From: Thermoleophilaceae bacterium | Lineage (GTDB): Bacteria > Actinomycetota > Thermoleophilia > Solirubrobacterales > Thermoleophilaceae | Length of the DNA: 64,000 nucleotides | NCBI GenBank assembly: GCA_030446485.1 | Contig: JAUJNF010000001.1 | Coordinates: forward strand, 258,018 to 322,017 | Direction of reading: 5' to 3' | Shown: positions 15,982 through 24,117 of the stretch, piece by piece | Position numbering within the stretch: position 1 is the first letter of the stretch | Layout of the letters: the number at the start of each line of letters is the position of its first letter | Made by a program: the position numbers and the translations under genes | The notes under the pieces: generated by a model | What the model was told of the DNA's origin: nothing | The model's database searches: none | The model's input: the letters and a program-made list of their open reading frames with translations, nothing else

Positions 15982-16347
15982 TCAGGCCCCGGCGCCGGCC
16001 GGCACCGCGAGCGACTCGCCGCTCCCCGGCACCCCGCACAGCCACTCCGTCCCGAAGCGGCGCATGTCGTCGATGATCGGCAGGAGCGCCAGCCCCTTCG
16101 AGGTGAGCGCGTACTCGACCCGCGGGGGCACCTCGGGAAGGGTCCGGCGCTCGACTATGCCGTGCTCCTCGAGCGCCCGCAGCCGCAGCGACAGCGTCCG
16201 GGGGCTGATGCCGGCCAGCGATCGTTCGAGCTCGCAGAAGCGGCTGTGCCCGCTGGCGAGATCGCGCACGAGCAGGATCGTCCACTTCGCGCAGACGAGC
16301 TCGGCGGTGGCGCACACGGGGCAGGTCTCGGCGGTTGCGGCCGTCAT
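15982..16347 (-). CDS. HxlR-family winged-helix transcriptional regulator
   Basis: A 121-residue HxlR-type regulator: CPVCATAELVCAKWTILLVR at the N-terminus (the family's CPV...KWT...LR signature), then FCELERSLAGISPRTLSLRLRALEEHGIVERR (recognition helix) and the wing YALTSKGLALLPIIDDM. It has a CPVC pair plus a third Cys, which in related regulators can sense redox state or electrophiles. ATG 16347 is chosen; a TTG six bases upstream is possible. A 35-base palindrome covers the region from its likely -10 (TAGACT, 16360-16365) to its -35, so autoregulation is likely. Confidence 0.85.
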   Translation of the reverse strand: MTAATAETCPVCATAELVCAKWTILLVRDLASGHSRFCELERSLAGISPRTLSLRLRALEEHGIVERRTLPEVPPRVEYALTSKGLALLPIIDDMRRFGTEWLCGVPGSGESLAVPAGAGA

Positions 16348-16362
16348 ATACAAGCAGCAAGT

Positions 16363-16397
16363 CTACCTGGTGCTTCACTTAATGAAGCACCAGGTAG
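16363..16397. promoter_or_regulatory. 35-base inverted repeat upstream of hxlR-type gene
   Basis: Arms CTACCTGGTGCTTCA (16363-16377) and its exact complement (16383-16397), separated by CTTAA. It overlaps the presumed -10 box of the HxlR gene and spans toward the -35. It also lies 34 bases after the AIM24 stop, so a terminator role is possible, though no T-tract follows. Confidence 0.65.
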
Positions 16398-16431
16398 CTT
16401 CAGACGGCGACGTTGCCCGGGGCGCCGCGGA

Positions 16432-17151
16432 TCAGCCGCCCAGGTTCCCCAGCAGCCCGCCGCCTCCGCTGCCGCTGCTGCCGGCGGTCGGTCCCGCGAT
16501 GCGGCCCTCGCTCGGCTGCACCAGCACCCAGCCGGCGCCCACGAAGCCCATCTGGATGGTCTCGCCCGACCCCTTGCCGATCAGCGTCTTCAGGTTGGCG
16601 TCGGTCTTGATCTGGGTCTGCACGCCGCTCGACCAGGTGATCGCGGCGTTCGGGTCACAGAACGTGGGCGCATCACCGGTGTTCAGCAGCACCGGGGGGC
16701 CGTCGGAGATGATCGCCACCCACCCGGTGCCCGCGAGGGCCATGTTGTAGAGCCCGCCGGCCATCGCCCCGGCGAAGCCGCCCTCCACCTTCTTGATGTC
16801 CCAGTCGATCCCGGCGTCGAAGGCCAGCACGTTCGCGCCGTTGCACGTGATCTGGTCGTTCTCCAATTTGATCAGGTGGATGTCCTGCGCGGTGTCGGCC
16901 AGGAAGAGCTCGCCCGTCCCGGCGGCCTTCATGAGCTGGGTCCCCTCGCCGGTCACGGCCTTCTTGATGAAGCGGCTCATCCCGCCGGCGCCGGCGTGCT
17001 CGAACTTCACGTCGCCCTGGTAGGCGACCATCGAGCCGAGCTTGGCCTGGATCGTGATCTGGTTGAGGGAGATCTTCAGCAGCTTGGAGTTCTGAAGCGC
17101 GAACGCCTCCTGCGAGGCGGTCTCCTGAAACTCGCCGAGGGTGCTCTGCAT
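16432..17151 (-). CDS. AIM24/TIGR00266-family protein
   Basis: A 239-residue protein of the AIM24 beta-sandwich family: KISLNQITIQAKLGSMVAYQ, then VKFEHAGAGG, and later FLADTAQDIHLIKL, GANVLAFDAGIDWD and AGTGWVAIISDG are all typical repeats of the fold. The C-terminus is Gly/Ser-rich (GSSGSGGGGLLGNLGG). Biochemical function in bacteria is unclear. ATG 17151 is supported by AAAGGAG nine bases upstream. It stands 33 bases before the HxlR operator-like palindrome. Confidence 0.85.
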   Translation of the reverse strand: MQSTLGEFQETASQEAFALQNSKLLKISLNQITIQAKLGSMVAYQGDVKFEHAGAGGMSRFIKKAVTGEGTQLMKAAGTGELFLADTAQDIHLIKLENDQITCNGANVLAFDAGIDWDIKKVEGGFAGAMAGGLYNMALAGTGWVAIISDGPPVLLNTGDAPTFCDPNAAITWSSGVQTQIKTDANLKTLIGKGSGETIQMGFVGAGWVLVQPSEGRIAGPTAGSSGSGGGGLLGNLGG

Positions 17152-17234
17152 GTGGTGGCTCTCCTTTGGTCGCGGGGGCGGTGAGGGCATACCCTCCGCG
17201 CCAAGAGCGCCGCTGTCAAGCCCCCGCGCCTGGG

Positions 17235-18344
17235 TCAGGCCGCGTAGACCTGCTCGACCGAGGTCGAGCGCTGCCCCTCGGAGGCCACGAGGAGCTTGAA
17301 GTCGTGCGGATGCGAGGCGGCCTTGAGCGCGTCGGCCATCGACACGCGGCCGGCCTGCACGTGATGCATGAGCGCCTGGTCGAAGGTCTGCATCCCGTAG
17401 TACTCGCCCTCGGCGATCGCCTCCGGCAGCCGGCTCGTCTCCTCCGGCTTGATGATCATGTCGCGGACGCGCCCGGTCATGCGCAGGATCTCGCAGGTGG
17501 CCACCCGGCCGTCGCCGTCGGGGGTGGGCACCAGACGCTGGGAGATGACGCCCCGGAGCGTGCTCGCCAGCATCGCGCGCGCCTGCTGGTGCATGTGCGG
17601 GGGGAAGAAGTCGATGATCCGGTTGACGGTCTCGGCGGCGTCGAGCGTGTGCAGGGTGGAGAGCACCAGGTGTCCGGTCTCGGCGGCCGTCAGGGCGGTG
17701 CTCACCGTCTCCTCGTCGCGCATCTCGCCGATCAGGATCACGTCGGGGTCCTGACGCAGCACCCGGCGCAGGGCGCGCTTGAACGAGCCCGTGTCCTGCC
17801 CCACCTCGCGCTGGTTGATGATCGAGCGCTTGTCACGGTGGAGGAACTCGATCGGGTCCTCGACGGTGACGATGTTCTTCGACTCGCGGGTGTTGATGTG
17901 GTCGATGATCGTGGCGAGCGTCGTCGACTTGCCGGAGCCGGTCGTGCCGGTGACGAGGATGATGCCGCGCTCCTCCTCGGCGATCTGGGCGATGACCGTC
18001 GGGAGCCCCAGCTCCTCGAGGGAGTGCACGTCGTGGGGGATCGCGCGGGCCACGAGGGAGATCGATCCCCGCTGCATGAAAGCGTTCACGCGAAAGCGCC
18101 CGTAGCCGGGGACGCTGTAGGAGAAGTCGACCTCGTGCTCCTCGCTGAACTCCTCCATCCGGGCCGGATCGGTGACCATCTGACGGAAAACGCCCTCGGT
18201 GTCGTCAGGCTTGAGCGTGTCGACGCCCGGTATGGGCTCGAGCTTGCCGTGCACGCGGATCAGCGGCACGGAAGGCACCTTGAGGTGCAGATCCGACCCG
18301 CCAACCTCTACCACGCGTTGGAGAGCACTGTGAAGGTCGAACAC
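17235..18344 (-). CDS. pilT: Type IV pilus retraction ATPase PilT
   Basis: A 369-residue PilT/GspE-superfamily hexameric ATPase of standard length. It shows the N-terminal LHSALQRVVEVGGSDLHLKV, Walker A VTGTTGSGKSTTLAT, the Asp box VTVEDPIEFLH, Walker B VILIGEMRDEETV, and the His box TGHLVLSTLHTLDAAETVNR. The AIRNLIR-like C-terminal helix is changed but the DQALMHHV segment is present. It powers twitching motility or pilus retraction. GTG 18344 has AGGAGG a few bases upstream. No other pil gene is nearby in the window. Confidence 0.92.
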   Translation of the reverse strand: MFDLHSALQRVVEVGGSDLHLKVPSVPLIRVHGKLEPIPGVDTLKPDDTEGVFRQMVTDPARMEEFSEEHEVDFSYSVPGYGRFRVNAFMQRGSISLVARAIPHDVHSLEELGLPTVIAQIAEEERGIILVTGTTGSGKSTTLATIIDHINTRESKNIVTVEDPIEFLHRDKRSIINQREVGQDTGSFKRALRRVLRQDPDVILIGEMRDEETVSTALTAAETGHLVLSTLHTLDAAETVNRIIDFFPPHMHQQARAMLASTLRGVISQRLVPTPDGDGRVATCEILRMTGRVRDMIIKPEETSRLPEAIAEGEYYGMQTFDQALMHHVQAGRVSMADALKAASHPHDFKLLVASEGQRSTSVEQVYAA

Positions 18345-18399
18345 CCTCCTCCTATCGGACGGGGGGCGGTCGGCCTTGAGGGGCGCGGTGGTGCGGGGC

Positions 18400-19506
18400 T
18401 CAGGCCACCTCGCGGAGCTTCTGGGCCTCCGCGAGGGACTGCAGCTTCTTGAGCGACTGGTTCTCGATCTGGCGGATGCGCTCGCGCGTCACGTTGAAGG
18501 TGCGGCCCACCTCGTCGAGCGTGCGCGGGTGCTCGCCGCCCAGCCCGTAGCGGAGCTCGAGCACGCGCCGCTCGCGATAGGAGAGGTTCTCGAGCGCCTC
18601 GCGCAGGGCCTCCTTGGTGAGGATCTCCGCCGCGCGCTCGTACGGCGACTCGGCGCGCTCGTCGGCGATGAACTGGCCGAACTCGGACTCCTCCTCGTCT
18701 CCCACCGGCTTCTCGAGGGAGATCGGGGCCTGGGCCGAGCGCTTGATCGAGTCGACCTCCTCGGGGTCGATGCCCGTGACCTCGGCGATCTCGTCGGGGG
18801 TGGGCTCGCGCCCCAGCTCGGTGACGAGCTTGCGCTCGGCGCGGCCGATCTTGTTCAGCTTCTCGACGACGTGCACGGGGATGCGCACCGTGCGGGCCTT
18901 GTCGGCCAGGGCGCGGGCGATGGCCTGGCGAATCCACCACGTGGCGTAGGTCGAGAACTTGAAGCCCTTGCGGTAGTCGAACTTCTCGGCGGCGCGCACC
19001 AGGCCCAGGGTGCCCTCCTGGATCAGATCGAGGAACGGCAGGCCCTGATTGCGGTAGTTCTTGGCGATCGACACCACGAGCCGCAGGTTGGACTCGACCA
19101 TCTTCTGCTTGGCGTCGAGGTCCCCGCGCTCGATGCGGCGCGCCAGGTCGACCTCCTCGGCCGCGGTGAGCAGCCTGACCTTGCCGATGTCCTTCAGGAA
19201 GAGCTGGAGCGAATCGGTGGTCATGTCCGGCTTGAGCTGGTCGACCTGGGCCTTGGCCCGGCGCCTGCGCCCCTTGGTCTCGACCGCCCGCTCCTCGTTG
19301 GCAGCGTTCACCGCGGGGTCCACCTCTTCGACCAGCTCGATCTCGGACTTCTCGAGGAAGCCGTGGAGATCCTCGATGTCGGACTCGTCGAGATCCACCT
19401 CCGCGAGCGCGGTGGCCACCTCGGCGTAGGTGAGCACCCCGACCTGCTGACCTCTCGTGAGTAGGAGCTTGACCTCGTCGAGCTCCTGTAGCTCAGCTAC
19501 TGACAT
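18400..19506 (-). CDS. rpoD: Primary RNA polymerase sigma factor (sigma-70, RpoD type)
   Basis: A 368-residue sigma-70. An N-terminal region 1.1-like part (ELDEVKLLLTRGQQVGVLTY, then DLDESDIEDLHGFLE) precedes region 1.2 (DSLQLFLKDIGKVRLLTAAEEVDLA), region 2 (NLRLVVSIAKNYRNQGLPFL, then DLIQEGTLGLVRAAEKFDYR and KFSTYATWWIRQAI), region 3, and region 4 with the helix-turn-helix RTLDEVGRTFNVTRERIRQI. Region 2.4 and 4.2 residues are standard, so recognition of TANNNT/TTGACA-type promoters is expected. ATG 19506 is preceded by AGGACGG. A TACACT -10 candidate lies at 19574-19579. Confidence 0.93.
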   Translation of the reverse strand: MSVAELQELDEVKLLLTRGQQVGVLTYAEVATALAEVDLDESDIEDLHGFLEKSEIELVEEVDPAVNAANEERAVETKGRRRRAKAQVDQLKPDMTTDSLQLFLKDIGKVRLLTAAEEVDLARRIERGDLDAKQKMVESNLRLVVSIAKNYRNQGLPFLDLIQEGTLGLVRAAEKFDYRKGFKFSTYATWWIRQAIARALADKARTVRIPVHVVEKLNKIGRAERKLVTELGREPTPDEIAEVTGIDPEEVDSIKRSAQAPISLEKPVGDEEESEFGQFIADERAESPYERAAEILTKEALREALENLSYRERRVLELRYGLGGEHPRTLDEVGRTFNVTRERIRQIENQSLKKLQSLAEAQKLREVA

Positions 19507-19573
19507 TCCGTCCTATTCTCTCGGGTGGTGGGTCGCAGAATGCGCAGCTAACCCATCGAAACAATGCCGATTC

Positions 19574-19579
19574 AGTGTA
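19574..19579 (-). promoter_or_regulatory. Candidate -10 box TACACT for rpoD
   Basis: TACACT on the minus strand, with TAGACT 17 bases upstream as a weak -35. The same TACACTGA octamer occurs upstream of both tandem GGDEF genes (37713 and 39043). Leader of about 60 bases with a Shine-Dalgarno sequence. Confidence 0.4.
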
Positions 19580-19721
19580 GAGACAATGTCGAGGTCAGTC
19601 TACGAGGCCCCGGCGGCCTCCGGTGCGCTGCGCCGGCATCCGAGACCGGCCTGCATCCGCAGATGAGACCCCTGTCTCCGCCCCTCGCCCTCACCCGCGC
19701 GCGACGGCGCCGAGTGCCTCG

Positions 19722-19967
19722 GTGAGCGACGAGCGGAGCGTCTTGGGCAACCTGCCCCGGTCGCGCGCGGCCAACCGCAGCCCACGCCGCGCCGGCGGGC
19801 CACCGGGCGGTCGCCCGCCCGGTCGGGCCGGCGACCATCCCGATCGCACAACCGAGGGCGAGGCCCTGAGCGGTGCCCTGAGGGCGGCCGGTCAGGCGGC
19901 CGGCGCCGCCCTGGGCGCGGCGTCACGGGTGGCCGGCGGCGTGCTCGGCCGCGTCCCGCGGCCCTAG
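19722..19967 (+). CDS. Small basic, Gly/Ala-rich protein, function unknown
   Basis: An 81-residue frame from GTG 19722, ending nine bases before the YihY gene on the same strand. The N-terminus VLGNLPRSRAANRSPRRAGG is Arg/Pro-rich, and the C-terminus ALRAAGQAAGAALGAASRVA could be an amphipathic helix. No family is recognised. It is included because it sits in operon position and its stop is followed by the YihY ribosome binding site (AGGAG). Confidence 0.5.
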   Translation: MSDERSVLGNLPRSRAANRSPRRAGGPPGGRPPGRAGDHPDRTTEGEALSGALRAAGQAAGAALGAASRVAGGVLGRVPRP

Positions 19968-19976
19968 GAGCGAGCC

Positions 19977-20864
19977 GTGGCGGTGATCCCCCGCAGCGCG
20001 CGGCGACGCGCGGCGCCCCTCGCCGGGGTCGGGCGCTATATCGCCCGCTTCTACCGGAAGGCGTACGAGGACAACGTGACCGGTCTGGCCGGCATGGTGG
20101 CCTACAACCTCCTGCTCTCGATCTTCCCGCTCGCCCTCGTGGCCCTGTTCATCGCAGGCCAGATACTCGAGAGTGCGGAGCTCGAGAAGAGCGTGCTCGA
20201 GGACCTGCGGCAGATCTTCCCGAGCGCGGCCGAGTCGACACTGAGCCAGACCCTCTCCCGGGTGCGCGGATCCTCGACGAGCTTCGGGATCATCGCCCTG
20301 CTCGCGAGCGTGTACATCGGCGCCTCCTTCTGGGGCGCGCTCGACACCGCCTTCTGCCGCCTGTACCACGTGACCTGCCGGAAGTGGCTCCAGCAGAAGC
20401 GCTTCGCGCTCGCGATGCTGGTGGTGGTCCTGCTGTTCATGGCGGCCACCGTGGCGGTGCCGACTCTGCAGAGCATCCTGGCCAAGGGCACCGACGACCT
20501 TCCGCTGGGGCTGTCCGAGGTGCACGGGCTGGTGTTCGTGGTGTCGCTGATCGCGGCCGGAATCCTGCTGTTCCTCGTGCTCGCGCTCATCTACCGCACC
20601 GTGCCCAACTGCTCGGTGCCGTGGCGGGCCATATGGCCGGGAGCAGCGATGGCCACGGTGGCGATCGGGGTGGTCGACTATGCGTTCCCGTTCTACCTCT
20701 CGAACGTCTCCACGATCGCCGGACTCGGCACCTCGCTCGTGTTCATCGTGATCGTGCTGCTGTGGTTCTACGCGCTCGCGCTGATCCTCTTGGCCGGCGC
20801 CGTGGTGAACGCCCTGCGCTTTGCGGAGGGACGGCCCGACCAGGAAGCGTCCGCCTCGCCCTGA
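19977..20864 (+). CDS. YihY/BrkB-family inner membrane protein
   Basis: A 295-residue membrane protein with six predicted helices. The family signature at the start is FYRKAYEDNVTGLAGMVAYN followed by LLLSIFPLALVALFI. Later come SSTSFGIIALLASVYIGASF, WGALDTAFCRLYHV and GTSLVFIVIVLLWFYALALI, all standard for YihY/BrkB. Transport activity has been suggested for the family but its substrate is not established. GTG 19977 has AGGAG six bases upstream. Confidence 0.88.
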   Translation: MAVIPRSARRRAAPLAGVGRYIARFYRKAYEDNVTGLAGMVAYNLLLSIFPLALVALFIAGQILESAELEKSVLEDLRQIFPSAAESTLSQTLSRVRGSSTSFGIIALLASVYIGASFWGALDTAFCRLYHVTCRKWLQQKRFALAMLVVVLLFMAATVAVPTLQSILAKGTDDLPLGLSEVHGLVFVVSLIAAGILLFLVLALIYRTVPNCSVPWRAIWPGAAMATVAIGVVDYAFPFYLSNVSTIAGLGTSLVFIVIVLLWFYALALILLAGAVVNALRFAEGRPDQEASASP

Positions 20865-20879
20865 CGCGGGGACGCCGAG

Positions 20880-21893
20880 TCAGTGGCCGTTGCGCTCGCC
20901 GTCGGCGACCGCGGTCGCGTCCGGCTCACCCACCGATACGCCCGTGCCCGCCGACTTGGCTCGGTACATCGCCTCGTCGGCCAGCGCCAGCAGGCGCTCG
21001 GGATCGACCGAGTGCTGCGGGCAGGACACCACGCCGATGGAGAGGGCCACCGGCGAGCCGGTGGGCGTCTCGTGGCGCTCGGCGGCCACGGCGAGCCGCT
21101 CGCCGAGCTGACGCGCCCGGGAGGCGGTCTGGTGCGGCGCCAGCACGCAGAACTCGTCGCCACCCATGCGCACGGGCGTATCGATGCTGCGCACCGTCTC
21201 GCGCATCGCGGCCGCCACCGCGATCAGCAGCTCGTCCCCCGCGGCGTGGCCGTGCGCGTCGTTGACGCGCTTCAGGCCGTCCACGTCCAGAAGCAGGACG
21301 GCGAAGGGGTGCCCGTAGCGACCCTGCACGCCAACGAGATGACGTAGGTGCTGTCGCAGGTAGCGCACGTTGTAGAGGCCCGTGAGCGCGTCCGTGTTGG
21401 CGAGCCACTCGAGCTCGCGCGAGCGATCCCGCACCAGCTCCTCCACGGCGGCGGCCTGCAGGGCGCCGAACAGCTCGGCCAGGCGCTCGGCCGCCGCCAC
21501 AACGGTCTCCGGCTCGCGGCTGCCGAGCTCGCGCCCCAGCGCCCCGAGGACGACCGAGTGCAGCGCGGCGACGTCCCGGGCGAGCTCCGACGGCCCGCCG
21601 CCGTGGGTGGGGCCCGCACGGAAGTCGGCCATGCGCGCCGCCTGCTCGGTGGCCACGGCCCTGAGCGCTCCGTTCGAGGCGTGCGTGGACTGCAGGCTGC
21701 CGAGCAGCGCCGCCACGATCTCGGGCAGCTCGCGAGCCATCCGGTCGGTCGGTAGGCGCTCGATCTCCTGCAGCGACGCGCGCTCGACGAGCCGCAGCAG
21801 CCACGCCTTGACCAGCTCGTCGGGCGCGCCCGCGAGGCGGGACAGCGGCGCGTCCAGCGCTTGAGGGGAGTGGCGAACCTGACGGTCTGGCAC
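20880..21893 (-). CDS. Diguanylate cyclase (GGDEF) with soluble N-terminal helical domain
   Basis: A 337-residue protein. An N-terminal helical region (about residues 20-160: LVKAWLLRLVERASLQEIER, AALLGSLQ) ends in a coiled linker before the GGDEF domain (TDALTGLYNVRYL...LLLDVDGLKRVNDAHGH). The active site MGGDEF is intact, and an RSID sequence five residues before GGDEF is a proper inhibitory I-site. It should make cyclic di-GMP with product feedback. The N-terminal region resembles that of the divergent neighbour at 22040. GTG 21893 is the start; it ends 15 bases from the YihY stop (convergent). Confidence 0.85.
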   Translation of the reverse strand: MPDRQVRHSPQALDAPLSRLAGAPDELVKAWLLRLVERASLQEIERLPTDRMARELPEIVAALLGSLQSTHASNGALRAVATEQAARMADFRAGPTHGGGPSELARDVAALHSVVLGALGRELGSREPETVVAAAERLAELFGALQAAAVEELVRDRSRELEWLANTDALTGLYNVRYLRQHLRHLVGVQGRYGHPFAVLLLDVDGLKRVNDAHGHAAGDELLIAVAAAMRETVRSIDTPVRMGGDEFCVLAPHQTASRARQLGERLAVAAERHETPTGSPVALSIGVVSCPQHSVDPERLLALADEAMYRAKSAGTGVSVGEPDATAVADGERNGH

Positions 21894-22039
21894 GGAACTT
21901 TCCGGTCGGGCGGCCCGGCGATGCTAGTTGGACCCGCGGAGCGACCCTCCAGACGGGCACCGGGGGCGCCGGGAAACGCCGCAATCAGCGGACAAAGCCG
22001 GGCAGGAAAGCGTGAGCCGTCCGCGAACGGGAGTTTGAT

Positions 22040-22801
22040 ATGCGTGTGCCGACCCCGTCCGCACCGGAGGGTCCGACCCCAGACCTGAGTCCCGAGCACG
22101 AGAGCGCCGTGCGCCGCTGGCTGGCGACGGTGGTGGAGCGCTCGTCGCTCGCGGAGCTCTCCGAGCGGCCGCTGGGCGCGCGCATCTCCGACGCGCGGCT
22201 GCTGCTCGAGGCCCTCGATCCGGGGGAGCCGGCGGCCGGTCCCGGCGCCCCGCTCGACGGAGGGCTGCGAGGGCGGATCCAGGCGCTGCTCGACAGGCAC
22301 CGCTCGGGCGGCGAGCCCTTCGCGGTGGCCCTGGTGGCCACGGCGCAGAGCGCGCCGACCGCGAGAGGGCCACGGCCCGTTGGTGAGGGCGACCATCCGG
22401 CGCTGAGGCGCTTCGGGCGGGCCAACCGCGCGTCCCCGCCGGCGCCCGCGTCCTGGGCGGCCGCCCTCGCGGCGGCCGCCGGCGAGGGTGAGGTGGTGCT
22501 GGCCGCGGAGCACGGCACCACCGCCGTCGTGCTCCCCGGCACGAGCGCCGACAGCGCTCGCGCGGCCGTGGACCGCCTGCGCGTGTCGGCCTGGCGCCTG
22601 CTGGGCGAGGAGGGCCGCCTGGCCGAGGCGGGCCTTGCTTGCTGTCCGGAGGACGGCACGTCGGCGCACGACCTTCTGGCTACCGCCGAAGAGCGGCTCG
22701 ACCGTGCTGCGGACCGGCGCTCCGAGCCGTACGGCGAGCCCGTCGAGGCTCCGGAGGCGCTTCGCGAGCTCACCGCCCTCCGGGTCCTCCCCCGGCGCTG
22801 A
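22040..22801 (+). CDS. Degenerate GGDEF-like protein, divergent partner of the cyclase
   Basis: A 253-residue soluble protein. Its N-terminal AVRRWLATVVERSSLAELSE matches the pattern AWLLRLVERASLQEIE of the divergently encoded cyclase. The C-terminal half (GGEPFAVALVATAQ, EVVLAAEHGTTAVVLPGTSADSARAAVDRL, AGLACCPEDGTSAHDLLATAEERLDRA) follows the GGDEF fold pattern but lacks the GGDEF motif, so it is probably catalytically dead. It may act as a regulator or partner of the cyclase (inference). ATG 22040 has GGGAG seven bases upstream. Confidence 0.6.
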   Translation: MRVPTPSAPEGPTPDLSPEHESAVRRWLATVVERSSLAELSERPLGARISDARLLLEALDPGEPAAGPGAPLDGGLRGRIQALLDRHRSGGEPFAVALVATAQSAPTARGPRPVGEGDHPALRRFGRANRASPPAPASWAAALAAAAGEGEVVLAAEHGTTAVVLPGTSADSARAAVDRLRVSAWRLLGEEGRLAEAGLACCPEDGTSAHDLLATAEERLDRAADRRSEPYGEPVEAPEALRELTALRVLPRR

Positions 22802-22833
22802 CCGCGCCGGGCTCTCCCTCGAGCGAGGGATCG

Positions 22834-24018
22834 ATCGACGTATCCGAGGCGCGTACGCGCGTCCTTTCGGCCGCGGGCGTGCTCGGCTCCGAGCCGGTGC
22901 CGGTGCGAGCAGCCCTCGGGCGGGTTCTGGCCGAGCCCGTGGTGAGCACGCTGGACCTGCCGCCGTTCGACTCGTCGGCGATGGACGGCTACGCGGTGAC
23001 GGCCGGCGGGTTCCGCACCCTCGCCGTGCGGGGCGAGTCGCGGGCGGGACGGCCCTCGGAGGCGCCCCTCGAGCCGGGAGCGGCGATGCGCATCTCCACC
23101 GGGGCTGTGATGCCCGCGGGCGCCGAAGCCGTCGTGCCGGTAGAGCGCACGGAGCCCGTCGAGCCGGACCGCGTGCGCTGCCCGGCCGTCGAGCCGGGCA
23201 CGAACGTTCGCCGCGCCGGAGAGGATCTCTCGGCCGGGACGACGGTGCTCGGTAGCGGCGCGGCCCTCGATCCCCCGGCGCTGGGGGTACTGGCGGCGCT
23301 CGGCCTCGGCGCGGTGACGTGCGCGCGGCGGCCGCGCGTGGCCATCGTGGCCACGGGCGACGAGCTGCGCGAGCCCGGACAGAACCTGCGGCCGGGTCAG
23401 ATCTACAACTCCAACTCCGTGGCGCTGGCCGCGCAGGCGCGCGCCGCGGGCGCCGAGGTGCTGAGCGAGGCCATCGCGGGCGACACCCCCGACGCCACGC
23501 GCGCGGCGCTGCGCGCCGCGCTGGACGCGGCGGACGTGGTGTGCGTCTCCGGCGGCGTCTCCGTGGGCGCACACGATCACGTCAAGCCGGTGCTCGCCGA
23601 GCTCGGAGTGGCGGAGCGCTTCTGGGGGGTGCGCCTGCGTCCGGGCAAGCCCACGTGGTTCGGGGTGGCGCCCGCGGCGCTCGTGTTCGGCCTTCCCGGC
23701 AATCCCGTGTCCTCGATGGTCACCTTCCATCTGTTCGTGCGTCCGGCACTGCGCAGCCTGCAGGGTGCCGAGCCCACCGACACGAGGACGTGGGCGATCG
23801 CCGACTCCCCGCTCGCGCGCAACGCGTCACGCGAGCAGGTGGTGCGTTGCCGCCTGGCCGCCGAGCCCGATGGCTGGCACGTGCGACCGACGGGTGAGCA
23901 GGGCTCCCACCGGCTGACGTCGATGCTCGGGGCAGCTGCGTTCGCACTCGTGCCGGCCGGCGAGGGCACCGTCGCCGCCGGCGAGCGGGTGGAGGTGGAG
24001 TTGCTGCCGGTCGTCTGA
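22834..24018 (+). CDS. moeA: Molybdopterin molybdotransferase MoeA (ATC start proposed)
   Basis: MoeA inserts molybdate into adenylated molybdopterin. The protein (~394 residues, usual ~400) shows PVRAALGRVLAEPVV, LPPFDSSAMDGYAV, MRISTGAVMPAGAEAVVPVE, the MPT-binding-domain segment VAIVATGDELREPG with GQIYNSNSVAL, VCVSGGVSVGAHDH and VFGLPGNPVSS. Homologues begin about where IDVSEARTRVLSAAGVLGSE starts, but the region has no ATG/GTG/TTG: the nearest are TTG 22639 (deep in the previous gene) and GTG 22879 (which removes the first helix). ATC 22834 is preceded by GAGCGAGGGA at suitable spacing. CTG 22798, overlapping the previous stop, is an alternative. Confidence 0.85.
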   Translation: MDVSEARTRVLSAAGVLGSEPVPVRAALGRVLAEPVVSTLDLPPFDSSAMDGYAVTAGGFRTLAVRGESRAGRPSEAPLEPGAAMRISTGAVMPAGAEAVVPVERTEPVEPDRVRCPAVEPGTNVRRAGEDLSAGTTVLGSGAALDPPALGVLAALGLGAVTCARRPRVAIVATGDELREPGQNLRPGQIYNSNSVALAAQARAAGAEVLSEAIAGDTPDATRAALRAALDAADVVCVSGGVSVGAHDHVKPVLAELGVAERFWGVRLRPGKPTWFGVAPAALVFGLPGNPVSSMVTFHLFVRPALRSLQGAEPTDTRTWAIADSPLARNASREQVVRCRLAAEPDGWHVRPTGEQGSHRLTSMLGAAAFALVPAGEGTVAAGERVEVELLPVV

Positions 24019-24105
24019 GCCGCGCGCTGTTGGAGCCCCGGGGGCCGCGCGGACCCGACCGCACCGGCTGACGACCATCCCGAACGGTCGGGAGGACCTC
24101 GGGGG

Positions 24106-24111
24106 TAGCGT
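24106..24111 (+). promoter_or_regulatory. -10 box TAGCGT for gene at 24118
   Basis: TAGCGT followed after six bases by ATG 24118, without a Shine-Dalgarno sequence; leaderless start likely. Confidence 0.5.
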
Positions 24112-24117
24112 TGCGGT

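Noticed and set aside
21950-22039. Possible cyclic-di-GMP riboswitch upstream of the GGDEF-like gene (GCGGAC...GTCCGC stem with a CAAAGCC segment)
   Set aside because: The stem and CAAAGCC are suggestive, but the GEMM-defining tetraloop receptor, the conserved A/G positions and the second stem could not be laid out.
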